DNA from: Leptospira levettii
GTDB lineage: Bacteria > Spirochaetota > Leptospiria > Leptospirales > Leptospiraceae
NCBI RefSeq assembly: GCF_002812085.1
Contig: NZ_NPDM01000003.1
Coordinates: 64,501-128,500, forward strand
Direction: 5' to 3'
Length of the DNA stretch: 64,000 bases
Numbering within the stretch: the stretch's first letter is position 1; each line of letters starts with the position of its first letter. The translations under genes and the position numbers were made by a program. This document shows positions 9,100 to 17,963 of the stretch, one piece after another. A model generated the notes under the pieces. That model was given only the letters and a program-made list of their open reading frames with translations. It searched no databases and had not been told where the DNA came from.

Positions 9100-10635
9100 T
9101 TAAAAGACCTTCCCGAGTTGGAAACCAACCCATTGGTGTTGTTGGGGTAATCCTTTTGCTGCTTGGAAATCAATGGTTTGGTAATTGTAATGAAGGCCAA
9201 ATAAAAATCCTGCATTGGAAACCGAAACAAATCCTGCACGGATAAATCCAACAGCACGTTTTAAGTCAGCAATATAGGTTTTGTTGTCTCTATACTCAGC
9301 TTCTTCACGTAACAACTGTAATAGTGTTTCTCTTTGTTTCGGATCCAAAATGAATTGAGAGAGAACTTCATAGGAATAGTATCGAACAATAGGAGGGAGT
9401 TTTCCTCCTTCAGGTCTAAAGATCGAATAAATGGCCAATGCTCTTGCATTTGTTGGAATTTGGTCCCATTGTGCCGATAAATTTGATAATAAAAACAGAC
9501 GAGTTGTACGTTCAATTTCCTCAGCACCATTAAAAATATTGTTAAAAATTAAATAATTTAATCCTATATTATAAGGATTTGTGGTGCCATTGACCAAAAA
9601 TTCATTAAACAAGATATAACGTTGTAAAGTATTCTTACCATTATCTTCCGATAACATTCTATATTGTAATTCTTTTTCCCCCACATCAGGAGTTGGATTG
9701 TTTAAAAAACTATCCCAATTACTAAACGCCGAACTTCTGTTTTGAGATTTATAAGCTTTATCTGAACCCATTTGCCCTTGGATTGTTGCATTATATGCTT
9801 GTAAGGTGCCACCTGGATTCACATAAAAATACCAATACCCTTTTCCATCTTCGTGGAGGATGGGAGACCCTGGTTGGAGTGCGGAACTACCTGGCCCTGG
9901 TGTTTTATCCACATTACCGAAACGAAAAATAAGTCCAAAAGATACGTCTGTTTGGATATTTCCTAAATTTACATTGTACTGTGTTCCAAAAAATCGATGG
10001 TAAAATTTTCTGATGTCAGTCTTTAAAGCAACAGAATACGAATCTGGTATTTGTGTGTCCCAACCTTGTGGAGTAGGGGAACCTATGAAGTTATGAAAAT
10101 TAATTTGTGCTGATTTCCCACCAACGGATGGTCCTATCATACCTAATTCAAGTTCTGTGGTGATACTTGTATCTTCAGTAAAAGTTGTTAATGAATTTGT
10201 AAAATAACCTCTACTGGAATATGGCCTATCTCCGTAGGATACATCCGCCTTTTTGATGTTTGTAGGTGTATAAAATTCCTGTCCTACTGCAAATCCTTGA
10301 AGGTATCTTGTTTTTTCGTTTGGTGTGATAAATAAATCATTCCAATAACTGAATACTCTTCTCGTAGGATTCGATTCCCCCGCACTCATATGAAATTCTA
10401 ATCTAGATCCATTTGTGTAGTATCGATCTGAAAAACCACCAAATGCATCATTTTCCATGATCAAACGAAGTTGGTACTGATCAGGATTGTTTGGTGTAGT
10501 CCTTTCTACTTCGATAGGTGGTTCAACAACTGGTTTGATCAAAGATTGTTTTTTATTTTGTTTTGATTGTGCATATGACAAATCAACTAACAAAATGTAT
10601 ATGAAGATTGGTAGGAGAATCTTTATTGTTTTCAT
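9100..10635 (-). CDS. LpxR-like lipid A deacylase family outer-membrane protein (DUF2219)
   Basis: 511 residues with a signal peptide ending near SYAQ. The N-terminal two thirds match the LpxR/DUF2219 family: LRLIMENDAFGGFSDRYYTNG with Asn62-Asp63, GDRPYSSRGY (Asp136), LELGMIGPSVGG, and QINFHNFIGSPTPQGWDTQI with His181. Asn, Asp and His at these places correspond to the catalytic residues of Salmonella LpxR, a 3'-O-deacylase acting on lipid A in the outer membrane. The protein is much longer than Salmonella LpxR (about 300 residues); the extra part includes residues 280-460, predicted helical and of unknown role, before the last strands (LHYNYQTID, QWVGFQLGKVF). It follows the DUF3817 gene by 3 bases, so the pair is an operon. 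Confidence 0.8.
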   Translation of the reverse strand: MKTIKILLPIFIYILLVDLSYAQSKQNKKQSLIKPVVEPPIEVERTTPNNPDQYQLRLIMENDAFGGFSDRYYTNGSRLEFHMSAGESNPTRRVFSYWNDLFITPNEKTRYLQGFAVGQEFYTPTNIKKADVSYGDRPYSSRGYFTNSLTTFTEDTSITTELELGMIGPSVGGKSAQINFHNFIGSPTPQGWDTQIPDSYSVALKTDIRKFYHRFFGTQYNVNLGNIQTDVSFGLIFRFGNVDKTPGPGSSALQPGSPILHEDGKGYWYFYVNPGGTLQAYNATIQGQMGSDKAYKSQNRSSAFSNWDSFLNNPTPDVGEKELQYRMLSEDNGKNTLQRYILFNEFLVNGTTNPYNIGLNYLIFNNIFNGAEEIERTTRLFLLSNLSAQWDQIPTNARALAIYSIFRPEGGKLPPIVRYYSYEVLSQFILDPKQRETLLQLLREEAEYRDNKTYIADLKRAVGFIRAGFVSVSNAGFLFGLHYNYQTIDFQAAKGLPQQHQWVGFQLGKVF

Positions 10636-10638
10636 GTT

Positions 10639-10962
10639 TTAGTTTTGATTGTTTTGGTCATCGTCTGGTTTTAAGTATAAATATTTTTCGGCCCAAAACG
10701 TTCCAAATGGAACTACAGATGCAATTGCTGCGAGAATAGTTTTTTTCATTTTCCAATTCAGTTCTACTTTCACTTGGAATAATTCAACTAGGTATAAAAG
10801 AAACAAGAGACCATGCACAAGTCCCACCACTTTATTTGGTTCTGGGTTCTGGTAGAGATACTTAAGAGGCATTGTTACCAATAGAATGGTTAAAAAGGAA
10901 ACTCCTTCCAAAAATGCCAAGATTCGGAACCTACCTAATTTGGTTTTCACTAGAGTGATCAT
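10639..10962 (-). CDS. DUF3817 integral membrane protein
   Basis: 107 residues with three hydrophobic helices. The order LGRFRILAFLEGVSFLTILLV, KVVGLVHGLLFLLYLVEL, ILAAIASVVPFGTFWAEKYL is characteristic of the DUF3817 family, whose function is not known. GGGAG about 5 bases before the ATG is a good ribosome site. It is the promoter-proximal gene of a pair with the LpxR-like protein. A 19-base dyad lies 22 bases upstream, so the pair may be under repressor control. Confidence 0.85.
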   Translation of the reverse strand: MITLVKTKLGRFRILAFLEGVSFLTILLVTMPLKYLYQNPEPNKVVGLVHGLLFLLYLVELFQVKVELNWKMKKTILAAIASVVPFGTFWAEKYLYLKPDDDQNNQN

Positions 10963-10983
10963 AAAACTCCCTATTTTTTAGTA

Positions 10984-11002
10984 TCACCAGACTACCTGGT
11001 GA
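10984..11002. promoter_or_regulatory. Dyad upstream of the DUF3817/LpxR operon
   Basis: TCACCAG (10984-10990) and CTGGTGA (10996-11002) form a perfect 7-bp inverted repeat around ACTAC. It sits 22 bases upstream of the DUF3817 start, between a weak -10-like TACTAA on the minus strand and upstream sequence, where a TetR- or MerR-type regulator could bind. A second smaller dyad (CGACC/GGTCG) is at 11029-11041. The regulator is not in the window. Confidence 0.45.
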
Positions 11003-11185
11003 CCTGGAATTCGTCCGTACATTCTTTGCGACCAAAGGTCGGAGTGGTTCTCTAAAAAACCAAATCTTCCTCCATTTGTTCTTTTTTGAACGAAAAAAAT
11101 TCCTCTCCCAGAATTTCATTTTGTTCTGATTAGTCGACAATTGTTCGGGATTGACATTTTCTCGGAACCACATAAAACGAGAAGG

Positions 11186-13195
11186 ATGAAAATTCGGAAC
11201 TACCTTTCCTTCTTTCTTTTTTTTACCCTTCCTTTATTGGCAAATGAGTCAGGGTCGTTTTTAGCTGGGATGGCCAAAAAAGACATCACAGGCCCTCCAG
11301 TGGGAGTTATGTTTTGGGGTTATGCCCGCGAGGACCAAACAGGTATGGGAATCCAAACCAGACAATATGCACGTGCATTGGTAATCGAAGATAAAGCGAC
11401 ACAAAAACCCTTTGCCTATGTCACTGCAGAAGTGGGAGGGATTCCTTTCGAAATCCAAAGAGAAGTTGTATCTAAATTACAAAAGGAAGTAGATCCAAAT
11501 TTTCATTTGGGGAATGTTTTATTAAATGCATCTCATACCCATAGTGGGCCTGCGGGTCATTTTCATTATTCTGAAATTTCTTTTTATTCCACACAGTTTT
11601 ATGGTGACTCCTATGTTGTGTTACGCGATGGAATTTTCGAAGCCATCAAAGAAGCGTATCAAAAAAGAAAACCTGCCGAATTAAAAATTGGTAAAACATA
11701 TGTGAAAGATGCAGGTGTGAACCGAAGTTTGTCTGCTTATATGGCAAATCCAGAATCGGAAAGGAATTTATATCCAGACAATATAGATAAAGAGATGGTC
11801 CAACTGAATGTATTTGTGGGTGGAAAACCAATTGGATTTGTGAATTGGTATGGAGTACATCCGACGAACATAACATTTGATAATCGATTGATTTCTTCAG
11901 ACAATAAAGGGATCGCATCTCTACTAGCAGAAAAAGAAGCATTCAAAAATGGAGATCCATCATTTGTTGCTATTTTTGCGCAAGCTAATGAAGGAGATGT
12001 ATCACCAAATTTAAATTTGGACAATACGGGACCTGGAAAGGATATCTATGATAGTAGTTTTATCATTGGGAAACGACAGTTTTTAGCAAGCCAGGAGATT
12101 TTAAAATCGAATGGTAAAACTTTAAAAGGTGGATTACAATTTGCTCATACATTCATCGATATGAGTAAACATCCTGTTAGAAGTGAATTCTCAGGTACTG
12201 GGAAAACAGAATATACATGTCCTTCTGCCTACGGATATGCATTTGCTGCTGGATCAACAGAAGAAGGTGGTGGTCACTGGTTATTCCATGAAGGAATGAC
12301 GGAGAAAAATCGAAAATTTTATATCGATTGGATCGCCAAATTTATGTTACAGTCACCTTCCGAAGAACTCAGGGAGTGTCAAAAACCAAAAGCAGTTTTA
12401 TTTCCTATGGGTGAAACTAAACCTCTTCCTAGCCTTCCACAAATATTGCCATATGGAATTGTGTTAGTTGGTGATTTGTCTATACTAGTTTTACCTCATG
12501 AAGTTACAACAATGTCAAGTCGTAGATTAAAAAAAGAAGTGCAAGTTGTTATGAAAGATAAAATTTCTGAAATTGTTTTATCTGGATTAACAAATGATTT
12601 TTCCGGTTACATTACAACACCAGAAGAATATTCTACACAAAATTATGAAGGTGGACACACCTTACATGGATCACAAAGTTTAAATGCATTACGACAAGAA
12701 TTTTTTAGAATGGCTTCAGATCTAGTAAGAGGAATAGAGTTTTCGAAATCATCAGTTTCGAATCCAATGCCTCTCGATTTATCGGATCGAATCCATCCTT
12801 TAAAACTTCCAGATTCAGAAATTGTATCTGAGAAACCAAAACAGGTGTTAAAGCAAAATGTAGGTGTTTATAAAAAGGGGGACCAAGTGGTATGTCAGGT
12901 GAATGCGGTGAGCCCCAATATTGGTTACCCAAAGGTCACTTCTTACCTATGGCTCGAAAAAAAAGTAGGAACCGATTGGAATCGTGTGAAATCAGATGCT
13001 GATTTTGATACAAAATTTGTGTTCCACAAACCTGGATATTTTGACAAAGGCATAGGAAAACTAGATCTTATCTGGGAATCCAGTGATACGGATACGGAAG
13101 GAGAATATCGTTTGGTACATGAAGGAATTTACTTACCAAGCGATTTGAAAAAAAATCCTTACCGAGTGGAGTGCCCTTCCTTCCGATTACAATAA
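11186..13195 (+). CDS. Neutral/alkaline ceramidase, exported
   Basis: 669 residues from the ATG at 11186, which opens directly into a signal peptide (MKIRNYLSFFLFFTLPLLA). The frame extends to a TTG at 11141 but that would bury the signal. The N-terminal hydrolase domain has AGMAKKDITGPPVGVMFWGY, the zinc-site motif NASHTHSGPAG (114-124), and ANEGDVSPNL, which holds the nucleophile serine of the family. VVLSGLTNDFSGYITTPEEY and YEGGHTLHG follow, and an Ig-like C-terminal domain ends the protein. Neutral ceramidases cleave the amide of ceramide to give sphingosine and fatty acid. The enzyme should act outside the inner membrane; the released fatty acid would suit a fatty-acid-consuming leptospire (inference). 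Confidence 0.9.
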   Translation: MKIRNYLSFFLFFTLPLLANESGSFLAGMAKKDITGPPVGVMFWGYAREDQTGMGIQTRQYARALVIEDKATQKPFAYVTAEVGGIPFEIQREVVSKLQKEVDPNFHLGNVLLNASHTHSGPAGHFHYSEISFYSTQFYGDSYVVLRDGIFEAIKEAYQKRKPAELKIGKTYVKDAGVNRSLSAYMANPESERNLYPDNIDKEMVQLNVFVGGKPIGFVNWYGVHPTNITFDNRLISSDNKGIASLLAEKEAFKNGDPSFVAIFAQANEGDVSPNLNLDNTGPGKDIYDSSFIIGKRQFLASQEILKSNGKTLKGGLQFAHTFIDMSKHPVRSEFSGTGKTEYTCPSAYGYAFAAGSTEEGGGHWLFHEGMTEKNRKFYIDWIAKFMLQSPSEELRECQKPKAVLFPMGETKPLPSLPQILPYGIVLVGDLSILVLPHEVTTMSSRRLKKEVQVVMKDKISEIVLSGLTNDFSGYITTPEEYSTQNYEGGHTLHGSQSLNALRQEFFRMASDLVRGIEFSKSSVSNPMPLDLSDRIHPLKLPDSEIVSEKPKQVLKQNVGVYKKGDQVVCQVNAVSPNIGYPKVTSYLWLEKKVGTDWNRVKSDADFDTKFVFHKPGYFDKGIGKLDLIWESSDTDTEGEYRLVHEGIYLPSDLKKNPYRVECPSFRLQ

Positions 13196-13364
13196 TCGCA
13201 AATCAAAAGGATGTGTCTGTTCTTTATTCAAAGAAGAGACCATCCGATACCTAATACTTCCAACCTTGTGTCTACAATCTATTCACTCTTAGAAAAACAA
13301 GTTGTGAAAAATACCTAACGTATAAAATTTTCTCAGATTTATTTTTTCGGAATAAGGGGAATCT

Positions 13365-14162
13365 ATGAACGAATTTTACCGAGATGAATGGGTTTGGATC
13401 ACAGGTGCCTCTTCTGGGATAGGGAAAGAATTAGTGAAACAAGCATCTGCACAAAATGCGAAACTTTTACTTGCCTCCCGAAAAACAAAAGATTTGGAAC
13501 AGATAACCAAAGAATTAGGACTAGAAAAAGGGAGATATGCAATTGAAAGATTGGATCTCGAAAACTATAAACAAGTTTCTATTTTTACTAAACGATGTCT
13601 TAAAAAATATGGAGTACCAAAGGTAGTCATCCATAACGGTGGGATTAGCCAAAGGTCTTATACAAGGGAAACCAATTTAACGACGATCGAAAAAATTATG
13701 AATACCAACTTCTATGGTGCTGTTGAATTAACGCGTGCTATACTGCTAGAAGTTAAGAAACCGATTCATTTTGCTGTGATTTCAAGTGTCGCTGGCAAAA
13801 TGGGAAGTCCTTTGCGTTCTGCCTATTCTGCATCCAAATTTGCTCTTGTGGGTTTTTTCCACTCGTTACGAGCGGAAGAAGAAAAATCAGGATTATTTGT
13901 AACTATGGTTTATCCAGGATTTATCCAAACCAATATTTCAAAAAATGCATTACAGGGTGATGGATCTTCCACGGGAAAAATGGACTCAGTGATTGAATCT
14001 GGATTACCTGTACAATTATGTGCACATCGAATCCTGCACGCGGTCGCCAACAAACAACGTGAAGTTGTAATTGCCGGAATCAAAGAAAAGTTTGGTTTGT
14101 TTTTACAAACGATTTTTCCTTCTTTGTTTTTTAAAATGATCCAGAACGTAAAAGTAAGATAG
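13365..14162 (+). CDS. Short-chain dehydrogenase/reductase
   Basis: 265 residues. The Rossmann fingerprint TGASSGIG is near residue 14, followed by the cofactor region LASRKTK, the NG motif in VIHNGGISQ, catalytic Ser in AVISSVAGKMGS, and YSASKFALVGF with the Tyr-x-x-x-Lys pair. PGFIQTNIS follows. The order of motifs and the C-terminal hydrophobic tail resemble the DHRS7-like classical SDRs, which reduce lipid or steroid carbonyls; the substrate is not visible. AAGGGGA six bases before the ATG is a good ribosome site. The next gene starts 12 bases after the stop. Confidence 0.88.
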   Translation: MNEFYRDEWVWITGASSGIGKELVKQASAQNAKLLLASRKTKDLEQITKELGLEKGRYAIERLDLENYKQVSIFTKRCLKKYGVPKVVIHNGGISQRSYTRETNLTTIEKIMNTNFYGAVELTRAILLEVKKPIHFAVISSVAGKMGSPLRSAYSASKFALVGFFHSLRAEEEKSGLFVTMVYPGFIQTNISKNALQGDGSSTGKMDSVIESGLPVQLCAHRILHAVANKQREVVIAGIKEKFGLFLQTIFPSLFFKMIQNVKVR

Positions 14163-14174
14163 GAGATTTGAGTT

Positions 14175-14597
14175 TTGAAACAGAAATTATTTTACCCATT
14201 CATTGTAGTTATTTTGAGTATGAATCTTTATTCACAAAGTGTTGTTTTGGATTACAAAACAAAGTCAAAAAGTAATGAAATAGAAAGAACCTATTTACTT
14301 GATTTACTGCGAGCGAGAATGTCCAACAAATTCAAACAAGAATTTATCTTTGTAGTCGAACACTTTAAAGTTTCTGGAGATTATGCTTGGTTTCGTGGAA
14401 CGGCAAAACGAAAAGATGGAAAAGAAATCGAACTCACAGAAGATATAGCATATGATTGTTGTCATGTAGAAGCATTATACAAAAAAAATAATGGGAAATG
14501 GCAAATATCGGAATCAGCAGCATTTAGTACAGATGTTTGGTGGGACGGAATCCAACAACGTTATCCAAAAGCACCAAAGGAAATTTTCCAAGAATAA
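14175..14597 (+). CDS. Small exported protein of unknown function
   Basis: 140 residues beginning at TTG, placed 9 bases after AGGAG (14161-14165). A signal peptide ends near LYSQS. The mature part alternates short strands (FKVSGDYAWFRGTAKRKDG, HVEALYKKNNGKWQISES), the shape of a small cone-shaped SnoaL/NTF2-like or cystatin-like fold, with an unusual Cys-Cys pair at YDCCHVE. I recognise no named family. It probably shares a transcript with the SDR upstream and ends at a strong terminator. Confidence 0.7.
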   Translation: MKQKLFYPFIVVILSMNLYSQSVVLDYKTKSKSNEIERTYLLDLLRARMSNKFKQEFIFVVEHFKVSGDYAWFRGTAKRKDGKEIELTEDIAYDCCHVEALYKKNNGKWQISESAAFSTDVWWDGIQQRYPKAPKEIFQE

Positions 14598-14606
14598 ACA
14601 ATTGTC

Positions 14607-14644
14607 AGTAAAATTGCAAATCCCTTGGTAATTTTACTTTTTTT
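14607..14644 (+). terminator. Rho-independent terminator
   Basis: AGTAAAATT (14607-14615) and AATTTTACT (14630-14638) form a 9-bp perfect stem, followed by a run of T to 14644. It ends the SDR/exported protein transcript. Confidence 0.8.
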
Positions 14645-14708
14645 GACTTCAAAACTTTGAAATCAAAAAATGGATAGAAATTTGTTCCTTTAAGGTCCCA
14701 ATAGATCC

Positions 14709-17700
14709 ATGTTACTGGAATACTTAAATGTTGATTCCATTCAAATTTTGAATGATTCAAAAACTTGGGAAGATGTTCACACCGCATTATTAAGTAAAAT
14801 TAGAGAATTGGAAATCCAAGAAGAAATCCAATTCCATTTTCATTCGATTCCGAACCAAACGTTTGAATCCATTGGACAAAGTATTCTTATTCCTCATTTT
14901 CGTTCTAAAAAAATCAAAACTCCCGAATTGTTTTTGTTTGTAATCCCAAAAGGAATCTCTGTAGGGGAACAGAAAATCAGGTTGGTATTATTCCAAATGA
15001 TACCTGAAAACTTACCATCTCTTCATCTGAGATTGTTACATGGTCTTTCTTCACTATTACCTCAGATCTTTGACGAACTAATGGTCTGCAAAAAAGAAGC
15101 AGAAGTTCTAGATGTCGTACAACGCGGTGAAGTGAACATGAAACCAAGTTACAAAAACTTGAACCAAGCACAAATTGCTTTTGAATTACAAACCGACATA
15201 GAATTGGGCTTAAGTGAAAAGGAAGCAAAGATTCGACTCCAAACATTTGGTAAAAATGTAATCGAAAAAGAAAAGTCTGTTCCGATGATTTGGAAATTTA
15301 TAAAAAGTTTTTTTAATCTTTTTGCTGTTTTATTATGGGTAGCAACTGGGCTTTGTTTTGTTCCCGGAGTCGACATGCCAGAGTTAGGTGTCGCTATTTT
15401 TATCGTTGTACTCATCAATGGTATTTTTTCATTTTTCCAGGAATCAAAATCTGATCATGCAGTTGAAGCCTTACGTAAGTTATTGGCAAATGAATGTCCA
15501 GTGATTCGTGATGGGAAGATTGTGACGATTCCTGCTGATGAAATTGTACCAGGTGATGTAATTGTATTGGCAGAAGGTGATATCGTACCTGCAGATTGTC
15601 GTATCATTGAATCAGAAGATGTTGAGGTAGACAATTCTTCCTTAACAGGAGAATCCACTTCTGCGAGGCGGTACAAATCGGAAAGTGAAATCGTATTAGA
15701 AGGAAAGTTTTTGTGGTTAGAGATGCCAAATATTCTTTTTGCCGGAAGTTCACTGATCAAAGGCAAAACAAAAGCTGTGGTATTTGGTACAGGCCAAACG
15801 ACTGAAATTGGTCAAATCGCAGGACTCACTTCTAAAATAAAGAGAGTCGAAAGTCCTCTTCAAATCCAATTACGTCAAACTGTGATATCGATTTCATTAT
15901 TTGCATTTAGTATTGGAGTGATCTTTTTAATCCTAGGTTATTGGGTTGCTGGACTTAGTTTCGTCCAAGCATTTTTATTTTTTATTGGAATCTTCGTTGC
16001 AAACGTTCCCGAAGGATTACTTCCTACTGTGACTTTGTCTCTTGCTTTGGGTGTCTCAAGAATGGCAAAACGAAATGCGATTCTAAAAGATTTGTCTAGT
16101 GTGGAAACATTGGGTTGTACAACAGTGATTTGTTCAGATAAAACCGGTACACTCACTCAGAATCAAATGCGTGTTGTAGAAGTTTATTTTGATTCGAAGA
16201 ATGTTTCTCCGGATGAGTTAACAAAACTAGAAGGAAGTCAGTTATTAATTGAATGTGGTTATTATTGTAATAATGCTTCGCTTGAACCAAATCCTTTAGG
16301 AGACCCCACTGAGTTAGCTTTGTTGTATTTAGCATCAGGGCGGATAGTGAATACATCAGGAAAAAGAATTTTAACCAATGGATTTGATTCTGTTCGGAAA
16401 CGAATGAGTGTGATCCTAACAAAGGAAAATTTTACAACTGCCTTTGCAAAAGGTGGACCAGGAGAAATTCTCTCAATTTGTTCTCATGTGTATGAAAATG
16501 GAAGTGTAATACCTTTAGATGAAGAAAGAAGGAAAAAGTTACAAAATGCTTCTGATGCTTCGGCGAGATTAGGCAATAGAATATTAGCTTTTTCTTATAA
16601 ACTGTACACAAATAAAAATGATTCTTTGAATTCGATCACAGAATCGGATGTTGAATCCAATATGGTGTATTTAGGACATTGTTGTTTGGCGGATCCAATC
16701 CGACCTAAGGTGCCAGAAGCCATAAAAAAATGCCATACAGCTGGGATTCGGATCCTTATGATCACAGGAGATCATCCTTTAACTGCGGAATCTGTTGGTC
16801 ATTCTATTGGAATTGGCGGTGAAAAACCTGTTGTGATTACAGGGGTCCAGTTGGATCAAATGTCCGATACAAGTTTGAGGGAGTGGGTGAGAAAAGGGGA
16901 ACCTATTTTTGCACGTGTCTCTCCTTCACAAAAGCTAAGAATAGTCACCATACTGCAAGAATTAGGTGAAATTGTTGCCGTCACTGGAGATGGAGTCAAC
17001 GATGGACCCGCTTTGAAAAAAGCTGACATTGGAATTGCAATGGGGAAAAGAGGAACAGAAGTTGCTAAGGAAGCAGCAAGGATGATCATTGTGGATGATG
17101 ATTTTGCAACCATTGTATCTGCAATTGAAGAAGGTAGAGGGGTATTTGATAATATAAGAAAATTCTCTGCTTATGTTCTAAATTCTAACCCGCAAGAATT
17201 GATTCCATTTTTACTTTGGGCAATGTTCCCTGGTTTTCCCTTATTAATGACTGTGATGGGTGTCCTTGCTGTGGATGTAGGGACTGACTTAATCCCTGCT
17301 ATGGGACTCGGATCTGAACCTCCAGAAAAAGGAATTATGAACCGAGCACCTAGAAATCGAAATGAAAAATTAATTTCTTTAGGATTTATACTCAGATCAT
17401 ATTTAAAAGAAGGAATGATCTTATTTGGTGCCTGTATTAGTACTTATTTTTACTTTGTATATACCGAGTGTGGTGGTGTGATGCCTTCTTCACCAGAAGG
17501 ATTGAATATGACAAAAGCAAGTCCTGAATATTTACAATCCTTAACTGCTTTCTTCTTTCCTACAATTACTGTGCAAATTGCCAATGTATTAAGTAAAAGG
17601 TCGAGAACTGAGTCGGTGTTTCAAATGAATTTATTTTCCAATCAAATCATATGGTTTGGAATTGGATTTTCATTCTTATTATGTTATTTATTTTTTTATA

Positions 17701-17837
17701 CAGAACTCAGTTCTATTTATTATTTTGCTCCTCTTCCGTTTCATGTTTACTTATTTTCCTTTCACGGAACAGTGGTTTTGTTACTGTATTCAGAAATTGT
17801 AAAATACTTTAGAAGAAAAAAACTAATGTATACTTAG
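14709..17837 (+). CDS. Na,K-ATPase-like P2 pump with N-terminal PTS EIIA-like domain
   Basis: 1042 residues. Residues 1-140 are not part of a normal pump. They resemble a type-2 PTS EIIA (PtsN) domain, with SIGQSILIPHFRSKK around His63 at the position of the phosphorylated histidine, IPKGISVGEQKIRLVLFQMI and SLHLRLLHGLSSLL. The pump follows: cation-ATPase N region (150-200), VNGIFSFFQESKSDHAVEAL, actuator loop with SLTGES, VPEGLLPT in helix 4 (Glu435), DKTGTLTQNQM with Asp477, GDGVNDGPALKKADIGIAMG, NSNPQELIPF (Glu830) and AVDVGTDLIPAMGLG (Asp856, Asp860). These match the ion-binding residues of Na,K/H,K-ATPases (P2C), so Na+ export and/or K+ uptake across the inner membrane is likely. The EIIA-like part may regulate it. 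Confidence 0.9.
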   Translation: MLLEYLNVDSIQILNDSKTWEDVHTALLSKIRELEIQEEIQFHFHSIPNQTFESIGQSILIPHFRSKKIKTPELFLFVIPKGISVGEQKIRLVLFQMIPENLPSLHLRLLHGLSSLLPQIFDELMVCKKEAEVLDVVQRGEVNMKPSYKNLNQAQIAFELQTDIELGLSEKEAKIRLQTFGKNVIEKEKSVPMIWKFIKSFFNLFAVLLWVATGLCFVPGVDMPELGVAIFIVVLINGIFSFFQESKSDHAVEALRKLLANECPVIRDGKIVTIPADEIVPGDVIVLAEGDIVPADCRIIESEDVEVDNSSLTGESTSARRYKSESEIVLEGKFLWLEMPNILFAGSSLIKGKTKAVVFGTGQTTEIGQIAGLTSKIKRVESPLQIQLRQTVISISLFAFSIGVIFLILGYWVAGLSFVQAFLFFIGIFVANVPEGLLPTVTLSLALGVSRMAKRNAILKDLSSVETLGCTTVICSDKTGTLTQNQMRVVEVYFDSKNVSPDELTKLEGSQLLIECGYYCNNASLEPNPLGDPTELALLYLASGRIVNTSGKRILTNGFDSVRKRMSVILTKENFTTAFAKGGPGEILSICSHVYENGSVIPLDEERRKKLQNASDASARLGNRILAFSYKLYTNKNDSLNSITESDVESNMVYLGHCCLADPIRPKVPEAIKKCHTAGIRILMITGDHPLTAESVGHSIGIGGEKPVVITGVQLDQMSDTSLREWVRKGEPIFARVSPSQKLRIVTILQELGEIVAVTGDGVNDGPALKKADIGIAMGKRGTEVAKEAARMIIVDDDFATIVSAIEEGRGVFDNIRKFSAYVLNSNPQELIPFLLWAMFPGFPLLMTVMGVLAVDVGTDLIPAMGLGSEPPEKGIMNRAPRNRNEKLISLGFILRSYLKEGMILFGACISTYFYFVYTECGGVMPSSPEGLNMTKASPEYLQSLTAFFFPTITVQIANVLSKRSRTESVFQMNLFSNQIIWFGIGFSFLLCYLFFYTELSSIYYFAPLPFHVYLFSFHGTVVLLLYSEIVKYFRRKKLMYT

Positions 17838-17963
17838 AATCATTCTTAGGCATTACACTAGTTAATGTACGAGTTTATTGCTTTCAATGATAAAATGCTG
17901 GTCCAAGTAACTTTCATAGACTCTTAACCGATCCATTGGATCGCGTTGGGAAAAGGATCCATT

